A DNA stretch of 64,000 nucleotides, from assembly GCA_963827515.1 (NCBI GenBank), contig CAWHBF010000025.1:186001-250000 (forward strand), read 5' to 3'. A program made the position numbers and the translations under genes. This DNA is from JABFSA01 sp963827515. Its GTDB lineage: Bacteria; Acidobacteriota; Vicinamibacteria; Vicinamibacterales; UBA2999. Shown piece by piece: positions 17,123 through 26,598 of this stretch (positions within the stretch are counted from its first letter, which is position 1; every line of letters starts with the position of its first letter). Under the pieces are notes generated by a model, which was not told where the DNA came from, ran no database searches, and saw nothing but the letters and a program-made list of their open reading frames with translations.

Positions 17123-17503
17123 GTGGCCACCCGCACCGTTCGCTTGTGGGCTCCTGTCGTCGTCTACATGGCGGCGATCTTCACCGCCTCCTCGATGAGT
17201 GCTCCTCCCATTCCTGGAGGCGCTGACAAACCGTGGCACACCCTCGGCTACCTCGGCCTCGCCATCGTGGTGGTCCGCGCGCTCGCCGGCGGCCTCCCTC
17301 GTCGCATCAGCCCGCGGATCGTCGTCTTGTCGGTCTGCCTCGTGGTGCTGTACGGAATGAGCGACGAGCTGCATCAGATGTTCGTCCCCGGCCGCACCGC
17401 CTCGTTCGACGACCTTCTTGCCGACGCGATCGGCGCTCTCGTTGGCGCAAGCCTGTGCTGGGCGTGGGGTATAATCACGCCGACCTCGCGCGATGAGCTT
17501 TGA
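17123..17503 (+). CDS. VanZ-family membrane protein
   Basis: The 126-residue product has four predicted membrane segments. The diagnostic VanZ signature SDELHQMFVPGRTASFDDLLADAIGALVG (about residues 80-108) is complete, and the N-terminal half carries the KPWHTLGYLGLA motif. VanZ-like proteins are known from teicoplanin resistance clusters, but most chromosomal members have no proven role. The GTG start immediately follows the preceding stop, and its end overlaps the crotonase start by 11 bases. Confidence 0.88.
   Translation: MATRTVRLWAPVVVYMAAIFTASSMSAPPIPGGADKPWHTLGYLGLAIVVVRALAGGLPRRISPRIVVLSVCLVVLYGMSDELHQMFVPGRTASFDDLLADAIGALVGASLCWAWGIITPTSRDEL
17470..17475 (+). promoter_or_regulatory. 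Possible -10 element (TATAAT) before the crotonase-ribH-nusB-lysS operon
   Basis: A perfect TATAAT lies 18 bases upstream of the crotonase ATG, inside the end of vanZ. No good -35 is seen at 16-18 bases, so it may be chance. Confidence 0.3.
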
Positions 17504-18275
17504 CAATCTTCTTCTCGAGCGAGACGGCGCGGTGGCCGTGTTGTCCATCAACCGGCCGAGGGTCCTCAACGCGCTCAATACCCAGACAATCAGCGAACTG
17601 CGCGAAGCCGTGCTGGAACTGAAGGGCGACGCCGCCGTGCGGGCGGTGATCCTGACCGGCGCGGGCGAGAGGTCATTCGTCGCCGGGGCCGACATCACAG
17701 AACTCGCCAACGTGCCTGGCGCGCAGCTGAAGGAATACGCCGAGCGCGGTCAAGACGTGTTCGACCTCATCGAGCACATGGGCAAGCCCGTGCTGGCGGC
17801 GATCAACGGCTATGCGCTTGGCGGCGGTTGTGAGCTGGCGATGGCCTGCACCCTTCGCATTGCGGCGGACACGGCGAAACTCGGTCAGCCGGAGATCGAT
17901 CTCGGCGCCATTCCCGGATTCGGCGGGACGCAGCGGCTGACGCGTCTGGTCGGGAAGGGAGCGGCGCTCGAACTCCTCCTGACCGGTCGACAGATCACAG
18001 CCGATGAAGCGCTGCGGATTGGCCTGGTCAACCGGGTGGTGCCGGCAGCCGATCTGATGAGCGAGTCGAGAGAGATGGCTCAGGCGCTTGCAGCGAAGGC
18101 GCCCGTGGCGGTGCGGTATATCCTCGAGTCAGTGCATCGAGGGTTCGACGCCCCGTTCGATCAGGCGCAGTCCATGGAGGCGGCGCTCTTCGGTGTCATC
18201 GCATCCACCGACGACATGCGCGAAGGCACGGCTGCGTTCCTCGAGAAGCGAAAGGCGCGTTTCACAGGCAGATGA
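17493..18275 (+). CDS. Enoyl-CoA hydratase/isomerase (crotonase)
   Basis: The 260-residue product is a full-length crotonase. Oxyanion-hole motifs RSFVAGADITEL and INGYALGGGCELAMACTLRIA are present, as is the catalytic Glu in GQPEIDLGAIPGFGGTQRL. This is the short-chain enoyl-CoA hydratase type (crotonase/EchA), acting on 2-enoyl-CoA in beta-oxidation or a butyryl/crotonyl route. It overlaps ribH by 4 bases. The chain-length preference cannot be read from sequence. Confidence 0.92.
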   Translation: MSFDNLLLERDGAVAVLSINRPRVLNALNTQTISELREAVLELKGDAAVRAVILTGAGERSFVAGADITELANVPGAQLKEYAERGQDVFDLIEHMGKPVLAAINGYALGGGCELAMACTLRIAADTAKLGQPEIDLGAIPGFGGTQRLTRLVGKGAALELLLTGRQITADEALRIGLVNRVVPAADLMSESREMAQALAAKAPVAVRYILESVHRGFDAPFDQAQSMEAALFGVIASTDDMREGTAAFLEKRKARFTGR

Positions 18276-18751
18276 AGGAACTTCAGGGATCACGTACCGC
18301 ATCCGGCTGCCGGTTCGCCATCGTGGCGGCGCGCTTCAACGAGACGGTCACCGACGGGCTCCTGCGCGGCGCGCTCGAAGCGTTGGCCGAAGCGGCCGTG
18401 CGTGACGAGGACGTGACAATCCTTCGAGTCCCTGGATCCTTCGAGATTCCCGTGGCCGCGCTTCGCGTGGCCGAGACCGGCGAGGTCGATGCGGTCATCT
18501 GCATCGGATGCTTGATCAAGGGCGATACGATGCACTTCGAATACATCGCCGGCTCCGCGTGTCAGGCGATTGCGAATGCTGCCGGTGCGACCGGCGTGCC
18601 GATGACGCTCGGCGTGCTGACCACGCTCACCGAGGAGCAGGCGATGGCGCGTGCCGCCGATGGTCCCGACAACAAGGGACGCGAAGCCGCGTTGGCGGCT
18701 GTCGAGATGGCGACACTGTTCCGTCGGCTGCAGGAAGGTGCAGGCGAGTGA
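18272..18751 (+). CDS. ribH: 6,7-dimethyl-8-ribityllumazine synthase
   Basis: The 159-residue product is full length. FAIVAARFNETVTDGLLRGA (substrate N-terminus), VPGSFEIPVAA and GCLIKGDTMHFEYIAG (phosphate loop and catalytic His) are present, as is GVLTTLTEEQAMARA. It condenses the ribityl-pyrimidine with dihydroxybutanone phosphate in riboflavin synthesis. The usual KG(D/E)TPHF has Met in place of Pro, a mild variation. ATGA overlap with the crotonase and GTGA overlap with nusB indicate an operon. The ribH-nusB pairing is common in bacteria. Confidence 0.95.
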   Translation: MKELQGSRTASGCRFAIVAARFNETVTDGLLRGALEALAEAAVRDEDVTILRVPGSFEIPVAALRVAETGEVDAVICIGCLIKGDTMHFEYIAGSACQAIANAAGATGVPMTLGVLTTLTEEQAMARAADGPDNKGREAALAAVEMATLFRRLQEGAGE

Positions 18752-19211
18752 CGACCAAGACCGCTCGAGGACGGTCGGAACATGCGCCGCGAGAGCCGCG
18801 GCACCGCGCACGCGAGGCGGCCGCGCAGATGCTCTATCAGTGGGAGGTCGGACGGTCGCCGATGTCGACCGTGGTCGAGACCTTCTGGCTGCACGATCAG
18901 CCCGACTCCGCCGGGCTTGCCGATGATGCCCGCGCGTTCGCCCTGAGACTTGCGACGGGCGTGGCCGACACGGTGGCGAATCTCGATCCGGTCATCTCGG
19001 ATGCCGCCGAGCACTGGCGGATCGAGCGCATGAACGTCATGGATCGTCTGATTCTCCGCCTCGCCGTCTACGAGTTTCTGCACGAAACCGACACGCCCTC
19101 CAGGGTCATCATCAACGAAGCCCTGGAACTGGCGCGCACGTTCAGCAACGATGACTCCGTGCGATTCATCAACGGGATCCTCGACGCGATCCGCAAACGG
19201 CTCGAGCGCGA

Positions 19212-19215
<4 letters not shown>
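18748..19215 (+). CDS. nusB: Transcription antitermination factor NusB
   Basis: The product has 155 residues from the GTG at 18748, which overlaps the ribH stop. After a basic, disordered N-terminus the NusB fold begins at RHRAREAAAQMLYQWEVG. The C-terminal block NVMDRLILRLAVYEFLHETDTPSRVIINEALELARTF...FINGILDAIRK is diagnostic. It binds boxA RNA together with S10 in rRNA antitermination. The ribH-nusB-lysS overlap chain implies translational coupling. Confidence 0.95.
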
Positions 19216-20713
<1,498 letters not shown>

Positions 20714-20714
<1 letters not shown>

Positions 20715-20764
20715 GGCAATAAAAGTTGAATAAAACAACGTGGCCTTTGAACTTTTTATTGCCC
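20714..20764 (+). promoter_or_regulatory. Hairpin enclosing the lolC start codon
   Basis: GGGCAATAAAAGTT (20714-20727) can pair with AACTTTTTATTGCCC (20750-20764), leaving one bulged T. The 22-base loop contains the GTG start at 20740, and the right arm covers codons 4-9 of lolC. It could attenuate lolC translation or terminate lysS transcripts. The pairing is AT-rich and so stands out from its surroundings. Confidence 0.5.
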
Positions 20765-21963
20765 TCCGCTACCTCCTGGCTCGCCGTAAACAGGCGTTCA
20801 TCTCACTCATTTCCCTGATCTCGACCGTCGGGGTGGCTGTCGGTGTGATGGCGCTCGTGATCGCGTTGGCGCTGATGACAGGGTTGCAGGGGGAACTGCG
20901 CGATCGAATCTTGGGCTCGACCGCACACGTCTACGTGTGGAAATCTGGCGGTCTCGAAGACTACAAGGCAGAGGTCTCGAAGCTCGCGGCGCTCGACGGC
21001 GTTACCGGCGCGGGCCCTGCGATTCTTGGCAAAGCGTTGATCTCGACCGAACGGGCGGACGCGTTCATCAGTCTGAAGGGTGTCGATCCGGCGCTCGAGG
21101 CGAGCGTGACCGACATCCAGCGCGCGATGCAGCAGGGCCGCATCGCGGACCTCGAACCAGCATCAGAAGACGCGCTGCCCGGTATCCTGCTCGGCCGCAA
21201 TCTCGCCGAGCAGCTTGGTGTGACGACCGGCGACACCGTCACCGTGCTCACACCTCAGGGAACGCTCTCGCCCATGGGGATGATCCCGCGCACTCGGCGT
21301 GTGCGAGTGGCTGGCGTGTACTCTCTGGGACTGTACGAGTTCGACGCCGCCTACGGGTTCGTCTCGCTCGAGTTCGCGCAGCGACTACTCGGCAAGGCCG
21401 CGCCAGATCTGATCGAGCTGCGCGTGGCCAACATCGACGAGGCTCCTCAAATCTCGGACCGTGTGGTCAGCGAGCTCGGCAGCGACTATGTGAGCCAGGA
21501 CTGGGCCGACATGAACCAGGCGCTCTTCTCGGCGCTGTGGCTCGAGAAGATGGCCATCTCCATCACCATAGGACTCATCGTGATGGTGGCCGCGCTCAAC
21601 ATCGTCGCCTCGCTCGTCCTGCTCGTGATGGAAAAGAGCCGAGACATTGCAATCCTGAAAACGATGGGGACCTCGTCACGGCGGGTGATGACCATCTTCA
21701 TGCTCCAGGGGCTCGTGATCGGCCTGATCGGCACGACCGTGGGTGCCGTGTGCGGACTGGCGCTCTGCTGGGTGTTCGATCGCTACCGGCTGATTCAGAT
21801 ACCCATGGACGTCTACCAGGTGTCGTACGTTCCCTTCGTCGTCGAGCCGTTCGACTTCGTGGTCGTCATCGTCTCCGCGATCGCCATCTGTTTTCTGGCG
21901 ACGATCTATCCGTCCCGCCAGGCATCACGCCTCGATCCCGTACAAGCCCTGCGGTTCGAATAG
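20740..21963 (+). CDS. lolC: Lipoprotein-releasing ABC transporter permease (LolC/LolE family)
   Basis: The 407-residue product has the LolC/E start FELFIALRYLLARRKQAFISLISLISTVGVAVGV with TM1. A periplasmic MacB-like domain follows (about 45-260), then three C-terminal helices including KSRDIAILKTMGTSSRRVMTIFMLQG (the coupling segment) and SRLDPVQALRFE at the end. It would extract lipoproteins from the inner membrane for LolA. Only one permease gene is present beside lolD, so it may work as a homodimer, as in LolF-type systems. It uses a GTG start inside a hairpin loop. Confidence 0.92.
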   Translation: MAFELFIALRYLLARRKQAFISLISLISTVGVAVGVMALVIALALMTGLQGELRDRILGSTAHVYVWKSGGLEDYKAEVSKLAALDGVTGAGPAILGKALISTERADAFISLKGVDPALEASVTDIQRAMQQGRIADLEPASEDALPGILLGRNLAEQLGVTTGDTVTVLTPQGTLSPMGMIPRTRRVRVAGVYSLGLYEFDAAYGFVSLEFAQRLLGKAAPDLIELRVANIDEAPQISDRVVSELGSDYVSQDWADMNQALFSALWLEKMAISITIGLIVMVAALNIVASLVLLVMEKSRDIAILKTMGTSSRRVMTIFMLQGLVIGLIGTTVGAVCGLALCWVFDRYRLIQIPMDVYQVSYVPFVVEPFDFVVVIVSAIAICFLATIYPSRQASRLDPVQALRFE

Positions 21964-21998
21964 TGCTGAATGTCAATCCGGCGGATGACCAGGCGGCC

Positions 21999-22673
21999 AT
22001 GTCCTTTGTAAACGTCGCCGGACTCAACAAATCGTTCGTCGTCGGCAGCCAGCGCATTCACGTGCTCCGCGATCTCGATCTCCAGGTGGCGAAGGGCGAG
22101 ATGCTGGCGATCGTCGGCGCATCGGGCGTTGGCAAGAGCACGTTGCTGCACCTGCTCGGCGCCCTCGATCGATCGGACGCCGGTTCCGTCCACGTGGCGG
22201 ATCGAGAGATCTCGGCGATGAGCGATTCCGACGTGGTCGAGTTTCGGAACCGACACGTCGGGTTCGTGTTCCAGTTCCATCACCTGCTGCCGGAGTTCGA
22301 CGCCGCGGAGAACGTAGAGATGCCGATGCGCGTGGCGCGGATACCGCGCGATCAATCCCGTCGGCGGGCCTCCGATTTGTTGTCGCGCGTCGGCTTGGGT
22401 GCTCGTCTCACGCATCGCCCAGGGATGCTGTCGGGCGGCGAGCAACAGCGCGTTGCGGTCGCGCGCGCGCTCGTCATGCAGCCGCTGCTCCTGCTCGCGG
22501 ATGAGCCCACTGGCGACTTGGACGAAGACACGGCCGATACCCTGCACGCGCTGCTCCGCGAGATGCACGCCGAGCACGGGCTGACGTCGGTCATCGCCAC
22601 CCATAATCCACGTCTCGCCGCCGCATGTGACCGCGTGCTCCGCCTGGAGCAGGGAAGGCTGCATCCGGTCTGA
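21999..22673 (+). CDS. lolD: Lipoprotein-releasing ABC transporter ATPase LolD
   Basis: The product has 224 residues from the ATG at 21999 (a GTG at 21963 overlapping the lolC stop is possible). Walker A GASGVGKST (about residues 38-46), the Q-loop FQFHHLLPEF typical of LolD (LolD motif region), signature LSGGEQQR, Walker B LLLADEPTGDLD and H-loop ATHNPR are all present. It hydrolyses ATP to drive release of outer-membrane lipoproteins with the adjacent permease. Confidence 0.94.
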   Translation: MSFVNVAGLNKSFVVGSQRIHVLRDLDLQVAKGEMLAIVGASGVGKSTLLHLLGALDRSDAGSVHVADREISAMSDSDVVEFRNRHVGFVFQFHHLLPEFDAAENVEMPMRVARIPRDQSRRRASDLLSRVGLGARLTHRPGMLSGGEQQRVAVARALVMQPLLLLADEPTGDLDEDTADTLHALLREMHAEHGLTSVIATHNPRLAAACDRVLRLEQGRLHPV

Positions 22674-22687
22674 AGCGAGTCGTTCAC

Positions 22688-22862
22688 ACTTCTGGGTTCT
22701 CCGTTCTCAGTTCGTGTTCAGGTTCGGTTCGGAGTTCCGGGTTCAGGGTTCGATGTGCCCGGCGGGTCCGCTACGCGGCACCCGCGAGCGACTTCTCCGG
22801 CGGATCCGCTGCGCGGAATCCGCCCGTACGTAGGCCGGGTGCCGCGAGCGGACCCGGCATCG
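22688..22862 (+). repeat. Composite repeat: GGTTCNGTTC low-complexity run plus family A palindromes
   Basis: Bases 22688-22749 are degenerate GTTCT/GTTCAGG-type words. Bases 22754-22862 hold about three family A units (GGCGGGTCCGC...GCGGCACCCGC, GGCGGATCCGC...GCGGAATCCGCC, GTAGGCCGGGTGCCGC...GCGGACCCGGC). No gene is seen in this 190-base gap between convergent genes, and it may serve as a bidirectional terminator. Confidence 0.7.
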
Positions 22863-22866
22863 GAGA

Positions 22867-23793
22867 TCACGCCCCTGCGGGTCCGGTGCGGTCGAGGCCG
22901 GAAAGCTCGAACACGATCTTGGCCAAGCCCGAATAGTCCTCCTCCGCGCGACCGGCTGCGACGACCGCCTCCACGAGCTGCTGGACGACCGCACTCACGG
23001 GAGCCGCGCTGTGATGCTCCGCCAGCGTCGCCGAGACGATGCGGTAGTCCTTGGCGTACAGGCCCGCGCGGAATCCTGGCTTGTAGTTGCCGGTGAGGAT
23101 GCGTTCCCCGTGCACCTCCAGGACCCGGCTCGCGGCGAAGCCACCGAGGAGCGCGGCTCGCACGGCCGCCGGATCGACACCGGCCTTGCGCGCCAGCGCA
23201 AACGCCTCGGAGACGACCGCCAGCGTCCCTCCAATCACCATTTGATTGCAGGCCTTACAGATCTGGCCGGCGCCGGAGTCACCTATTCGGATCACCCGTT
23301 CGGGGTTGCCCATCGCGTTGAGCAGGGGTTTGACGGAGGAGAACGCCGCCTCGTCACCACCCACCATGATCGAGAGGGTCCCACTGATCGCGCCAATTTC
23401 CCCGCCGCTCACCGGCGCATCGAGCATGACCGCGCCGAGCGACGCCGCGCGGGCCGCGAGCCGTTGTGCCGTGGCGGGTGCAATCGTGCTCATGTCAATC
23501 ACGATGGTGCCCGGTTGCATCGAAGCGAAGACCCCGTCAGGCCCGTCCACGACCAGCTCGACGTCGGGCGAGTCGGGCAGCATGGTGATGATGCGCGTGG
23601 CGCGTCGCGCGACCTCCCCCGGCGACGAGGCGCGGAGGGCGCCGCTGGAGACCAGGTCGTCGACAGGACCCTGACTTCGGCTGTGGACAACGACCGGGAA
23701 GCCCGCCTTGAGCAGGTTCTTCGCCATGGGCCGCCCCATCAGTCCGAGTCCAATGAAGCCGATACTGTCAGTCATGGCGGAGAGTTTAGTCAT
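22867..23793 (-). CDS. NAD(P)-dependent beta-hydroxyacid dehydrogenase (GarR/GlxR family)
   Basis: The product has 308 residues, with the start ambiguous between 23793 and 23775. Rossmann motif IGFIGLGLMGRPMAKNLLKAG, the substrate-binding DAPVSGGEIGAISGTLSIMVGG and the catalytic-lysine segment GAGQICKACNQMVIGG place it among 2-hydroxy-3-oxopropionate (tartronate semialdehyde) reductases and 3-hydroxyisobutyrate dehydrogenases. The KDYRIV segment near the C-terminus fits GarR-like members. It sits alone on the minus strand, so context does not decide the substrate. Confidence 0.88.
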   Translation of the reverse strand: MTKLSAMTDSIGFIGLGLMGRPMAKNLLKAGFPVVVHSRSQGPVDDLVSSGALRASSPGEVARRATRIITMLPDSPDVELVVDGPDGVFASMQPGTIVIDMSTIAPATAQRLAARAASLGAVMLDAPVSGGEIGAISGTLSIMVGGDEAAFSSVKPLLNAMGNPERVIRIGDSGAGQICKACNQMVIGGTLAVVSEAFALARKAGVDPAAVRAALLGGFAASRVLEVHGERILTGNYKPGFRAGLYAKDYRIVSATLAEHHSAAPVSAVVQQLVEAVVAAGRAEEDYSGLAKIVFELSGLDRTGPAGA

Positions 23794-23806
23794 GGCGGAG
23801 AGTATA
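23771..23806 (-). repeat. 18-bp tandem duplication over the dehydrogenase start
   Basis: GTCATGGCGGAGAGTTTA (23771-23788) is followed directly by GTCATGGCGGAGAGTATA (23789-23806), 17 of 18 identical. On the minus strand this gives two in-frame ATG starts 18 bases apart, so the protein may begin MTKLSA or MTDSIG. Confidence 0.7.
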
Positions 23807-23916
23807 TAGAGGGTCGGATTGCTCAGATCGGCGTTCCGCGCGAGCCGTCAACGGAAGCCCAAGCACACGAGCGACTTAGAGCGAGGCGACGTTGGTGGTG
23901 TTCACCCTTTTTGCCT

Positions 23917-23922
23917 TATAAT
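23917..23922 (+). promoter_or_regulatory. Putative -10 element of the clpC promoter
   Basis: A perfect TATAAT lies about 60 bases upstream of clpC in the only AT-rich stretch of the gap. The best -35 is a weak TTGGTG at 23892-23897 with a long 19-base spacer, so a non-standard sigma factor or activator is possible. Confidence 0.4.
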
Positions 23923-23981
23923 GACGTTACGAGAGGCGAGGTCCTCTCCCTCGTCAGGAACTATTAACGCTAGGCGGGCCG

Positions 23982-25133
23982 ATGTTCGAACGCTACACAG
24001 AACGGGCGCGACGGGTCCTCTTCTTCGCGCGCTATGAGGCCAGCCAGCTCGGCAGCGTATCCATTGAAACCGAGCACCTTCTTCTCGGGTTGATCCGCGA
24101 AGGCAAAGGGCTCACCAGTCGCATTTTCGCGCGGTCGCACCTCTCCCTCGAGAACATCCGAAAGGAGATCGAAGGCCGGACGGTCTTTCGCGAGAAGGTG
24201 TCCACGTCCGTCGAAATTCCGTTCAGCGCCGAGACGAAGCACGTGCTGCAGTTTGCGGCCGAGGAGGCCGATCGGCTGCTGCACAACTACATCGGGACTG
24301 AGCACCTCCTTCTCGGTATTCTCCGTGAGGAGCGGTCCGTGGCGGCGTCGATCCTCATGGAAAAGGGGATGCGGCTGCACACGGTGCGCGAGGACATCGT
24401 CCAGCTCCTCAACGAGAAGACCACGCTGACGCGCGTCAAGGAGACGCCGCTGCTCGCCGAGTTCAGCCGCGACCTGACCGAAGCGGCGATGAAGAACCAG
24501 CTGGATCCGCTCGTCGGCCGAGACTACGAACTCGAGCGCGTCCAACAGGTGCTCTGCCGGCGGACCAAGAACAACGCGGTCCTGATCGGCGAACCCGGCG
24601 TCGGCAAGACGGCGATTGTCGAAGGTCTTGCGCAGAAGATCGTGTTCGGCGACGTGCCGCACTTCCTGGCCGACAAGCGCATCCTCGCCCTGGACATCTC
24701 GCTCATCGTCGCGGGGACGAAGTACCGCGGCCAGTTCGAGGAGCGCCTGAAGGCGATCATGAAGGAGCTCACCGAGAACCCGAACATCATCGTGTTCATC
24801 GACGAGCTGCACACGTTGGTCGGCGCGGGATCTGCCGAGGGCTCGCTCGATGCGGCGAATATCCTGAAGCCCGCACTGTCGCGCGGCGAGATCCGCTGCA
24901 TCGGCGCCACGACGCCCGCTGAGTACCCGCAAGTACATCGAGAAGGATCGCTCCCTCGAGCGCCGCTTCCAGGCGATCAAGGTCGATCCGCCGGCCGAGA
25001 AGGAAACCATCGACATCCTGATGGGCGTGAAGGATCGGTACGAGCAGTTCCATCACGTGGAGTACACGCAGGAAGCCATCGAGGCGGCCGTCTACCAGTC
25101 GAGCCGCTACATCACCGACCGGTTCCTGCCTGA
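23982..25133 (+). CDS. clpC: AAA+ unfoldase ClpC, N-terminal part (frame broken near 24927)
   Basis: MFERYTERARRVLFFARYEASQLG opens a typical ClpC N-domain with two Clp-N repeats (HLLLGLIREGKG and HLLLGILREERS). The first AAA+ module follows, with Walker A GEPGVGKT (about residue 205) and Walker B IIVFIDELHTLVGAG. The frame is genuine up to GEIRCIGATT.AEY. After that the translation is nonsense, because the cytosine run at 24926-24928 has one base too many. Reading CC restores YRKYIEKDRSLERRFQAIKVD in the other frame. ClpC feeds substrates to ClpP. The N- and C-parts together give about 811 residues, the normal family length. Confidence 0.9.
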   Translation: MFERYTERARRVLFFARYEASQLGSVSIETEHLLLGLIREGKGLTSRIFARSHLSLENIRKEIEGRTVFREKVSTSVEIPFSAETKHVLQFAAEEADRLLHNYIGTEHLLLGILREERSVAASILMEKGMRLHTVREDIVQLLNEKTTLTRVKETPLLAEFSRDLTEAAMKNQLDPLVGRDYELERVQQVLCRRTKNNAVLIGEPGVGKTAIVEGLAQKIVFGDVPHFLADKRILALDISLIVAGTKYRGQFEERLKAIMKELTENPNIIVFIDELHTLVGAGSAEGSLDAANILKPALSRGEIRCIGATTPAEYPQVHREGSLPRAPLPGDQGRSAGREGNHRHPDGREGSVRAVPSRGVHAGSHRGGRLPVEPLHHRPVPA

Positions 25134-26418
25134 CAAGGCGATCGACCTCGTCGATGAGGCGGGGGCCCGCGCGAAGCTGAAGGAAGCCGGATACAGCGAA
25201 GAGTTCGGGGAGATCAACAAGAGCATCCGCGTCGCCGTCGAGCAGATGGAGAACGCCGTCTCGCAAAAGGACTTCGAGCGCGCGCAGTTCTACCGCGAGC
25301 AAGAGGTGTCCGCCCGCGAGAACCTGCAGTTCGTTCGCGAGAAGTTCGACGTCAAGACGAGCGCCCGCAAGGTCATCGTCAACAAGGCGGACATCGACGA
25401 TGTCGTGTCCAAGTGGACAGGTGTGCCGCTGGCATCGATCAACCAGGACGAAGGGGACAAGCTCCTTCGGATGGAGGCCGATCTCCACAAGCGGGTGATT
25501 AGTCAGGAGAAGGCGATCTCCGCGATCTCGCGAGCCATTCGCCGATCCCGCGCCGGTCTGAAGAATCCGAACCGGCCCGTTGGCAGCTTCATCTTTCTCG
25601 GTCCGACGGGTGTCGGGAAGACCGAGCTCGCCCGGGCGCTCGCCAACTTTCTCTTTGGCAGCGACAACGCACTCATTCGCTTCGACATGTCCGAGTACAT
25701 GGAGAAGCACTCCGTGTCGAAGCTCATCGGGTCACCTCCCGGCTACGTGGGCCACGAAGAGGGCGGTCAGCTGACGGAGAAGGTCAAGCGCAACCCGTAC
25801 TCAGTGGTGCTGCTCGACGAGATCGAAAAGGCCCATCCGGACGTGTTCAACATCCTCCTGCAGGTGTTCGAGGACGGGCACCTCACGGATGGTCTCGGGA
25901 ACCGGGTGAACTTCAAGAACGCGATCATCATCATGACGTCGAACATCGGTGCGCGCTTCATTCAGAAGAAGGCGTCGCTGGGGTTCCAGTCGAGCGACAC
26001 GGGCACGATCGACAAGAACGTGCACGACATGGTGCTCGGAGAGGTGAAGCGCACGTTCAATCCGGAGTTCATCAATCGCATCGACGAGATCATCGTCTTC
26101 GAGGCGCTGACCGACGACGACCTGCGCCGAATCATGGCGTTGCTCGTCGAACAGCTGAACGCCAACCTGACCGACCGCCGTATGAAGATTGCTCTCGCCC
26201 CCGACGTGGTCGACTGGATCATCGACGTCACCTGCCGGGATCGGTCCTACGGCGCCAGACCGCTTCGTCGCGCGATCCAGCGCTACGTGGAGGATCCGCT
26301 GTCGGAGGAACTCATTCGCGGGAATTTGCGTGACGGCGACGTGGAGGTGTTCCTGGAGGGCGGGCAGCTCTCCTACCGGCCAGCCGGCGAACTCACCGGC
26401 GGGCGCCGATTGTCGTAA
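25021..26418 (+). CDS. clpC: AAA+ unfoldase ClpC, C-terminal part
   Basis: This frame continues clpC after the single-base disruption; its true in-frame extent starts near 24929. It has the end of AAA-1, a UVR-like coiled middle (VAVEQMENAVSQKDFERAQFYREQE), then the second AAA+ module with Walker A GPTGVGKT, the DMSEYMEKHSVSKLIGSPPGYVGHEEGGQLTEKV sensor-rich block and Walker B VVLLDEIEKAHPD. A D2-small domain ending YVEDPLSEELIRG follows. The ClpP-contacting loop region is present. The ATG at 25021 is internal and unlikely to be used. The intactness of everything but one base argues for a sequencing error rather than a pseudogene. Confidence 0.9.
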   Translation: MGVKDRYEQFHHVEYTQEAIEAAVYQSSRYITDRFLPDKAIDLVDEAGARAKLKEAGYSEEFGEINKSIRVAVEQMENAVSQKDFERAQFYREQEVSARENLQFVREKFDVKTSARKVIVNKADIDDVVSKWTGVPLASINQDEGDKLLRMEADLHKRVISQEKAISAISRAIRRSRAGLKNPNRPVGSFIFLGPTGVGKTELARALANFLFGSDNALIRFDMSEYMEKHSVSKLIGSPPGYVGHEEGGQLTEKVKRNPYSVVLLDEIEKAHPDVFNILLQVFEDGHLTDGLGNRVNFKNAIIIMTSNIGARFIQKKASLGFQSSDTGTIDKNVHDMVLGEVKRTFNPEFINRIDEIIVFEALTDDDLRRIMALLVEQLNANLTDRRMKIALAPDVVDWIIDVTCRDRSYGARPLRRAIQRYVEDPLSEELIRGNLRDGDVEVFLEGGQLSYRPAGELTGGRRLS

Positions 26419-26424
26419 GGGCGA

Positions 26425-26512
26425 GGTCCCGCGGCGGGTTCCCCGCGCGGCACCCGCCCGACGGAAGCAACGTTCCCGCGGGTGCGCCGCGTAGCACCCG
26501 CCCACGGAAGGC
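26425..26512 (+). repeat. Family A palindromic repeats
   Basis: Two to three GC-rich palindromic units (GCGGGTTCCCCGCGCGGCACCCGCC; GCGGGTGCGCCGCGTAGCACCCGCC, each within 25 bases) occupy the gap between clpC and bamA. Confidence 0.7.
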
Positions 26513-26598
26513 GGAAGTGGACCGGCAACCCCAGGCCGCCCACTCGCCCCATGCGTCTGAAATCCAGTAGACTGAAGTGTTCTGAGGGAAATCCGCAC

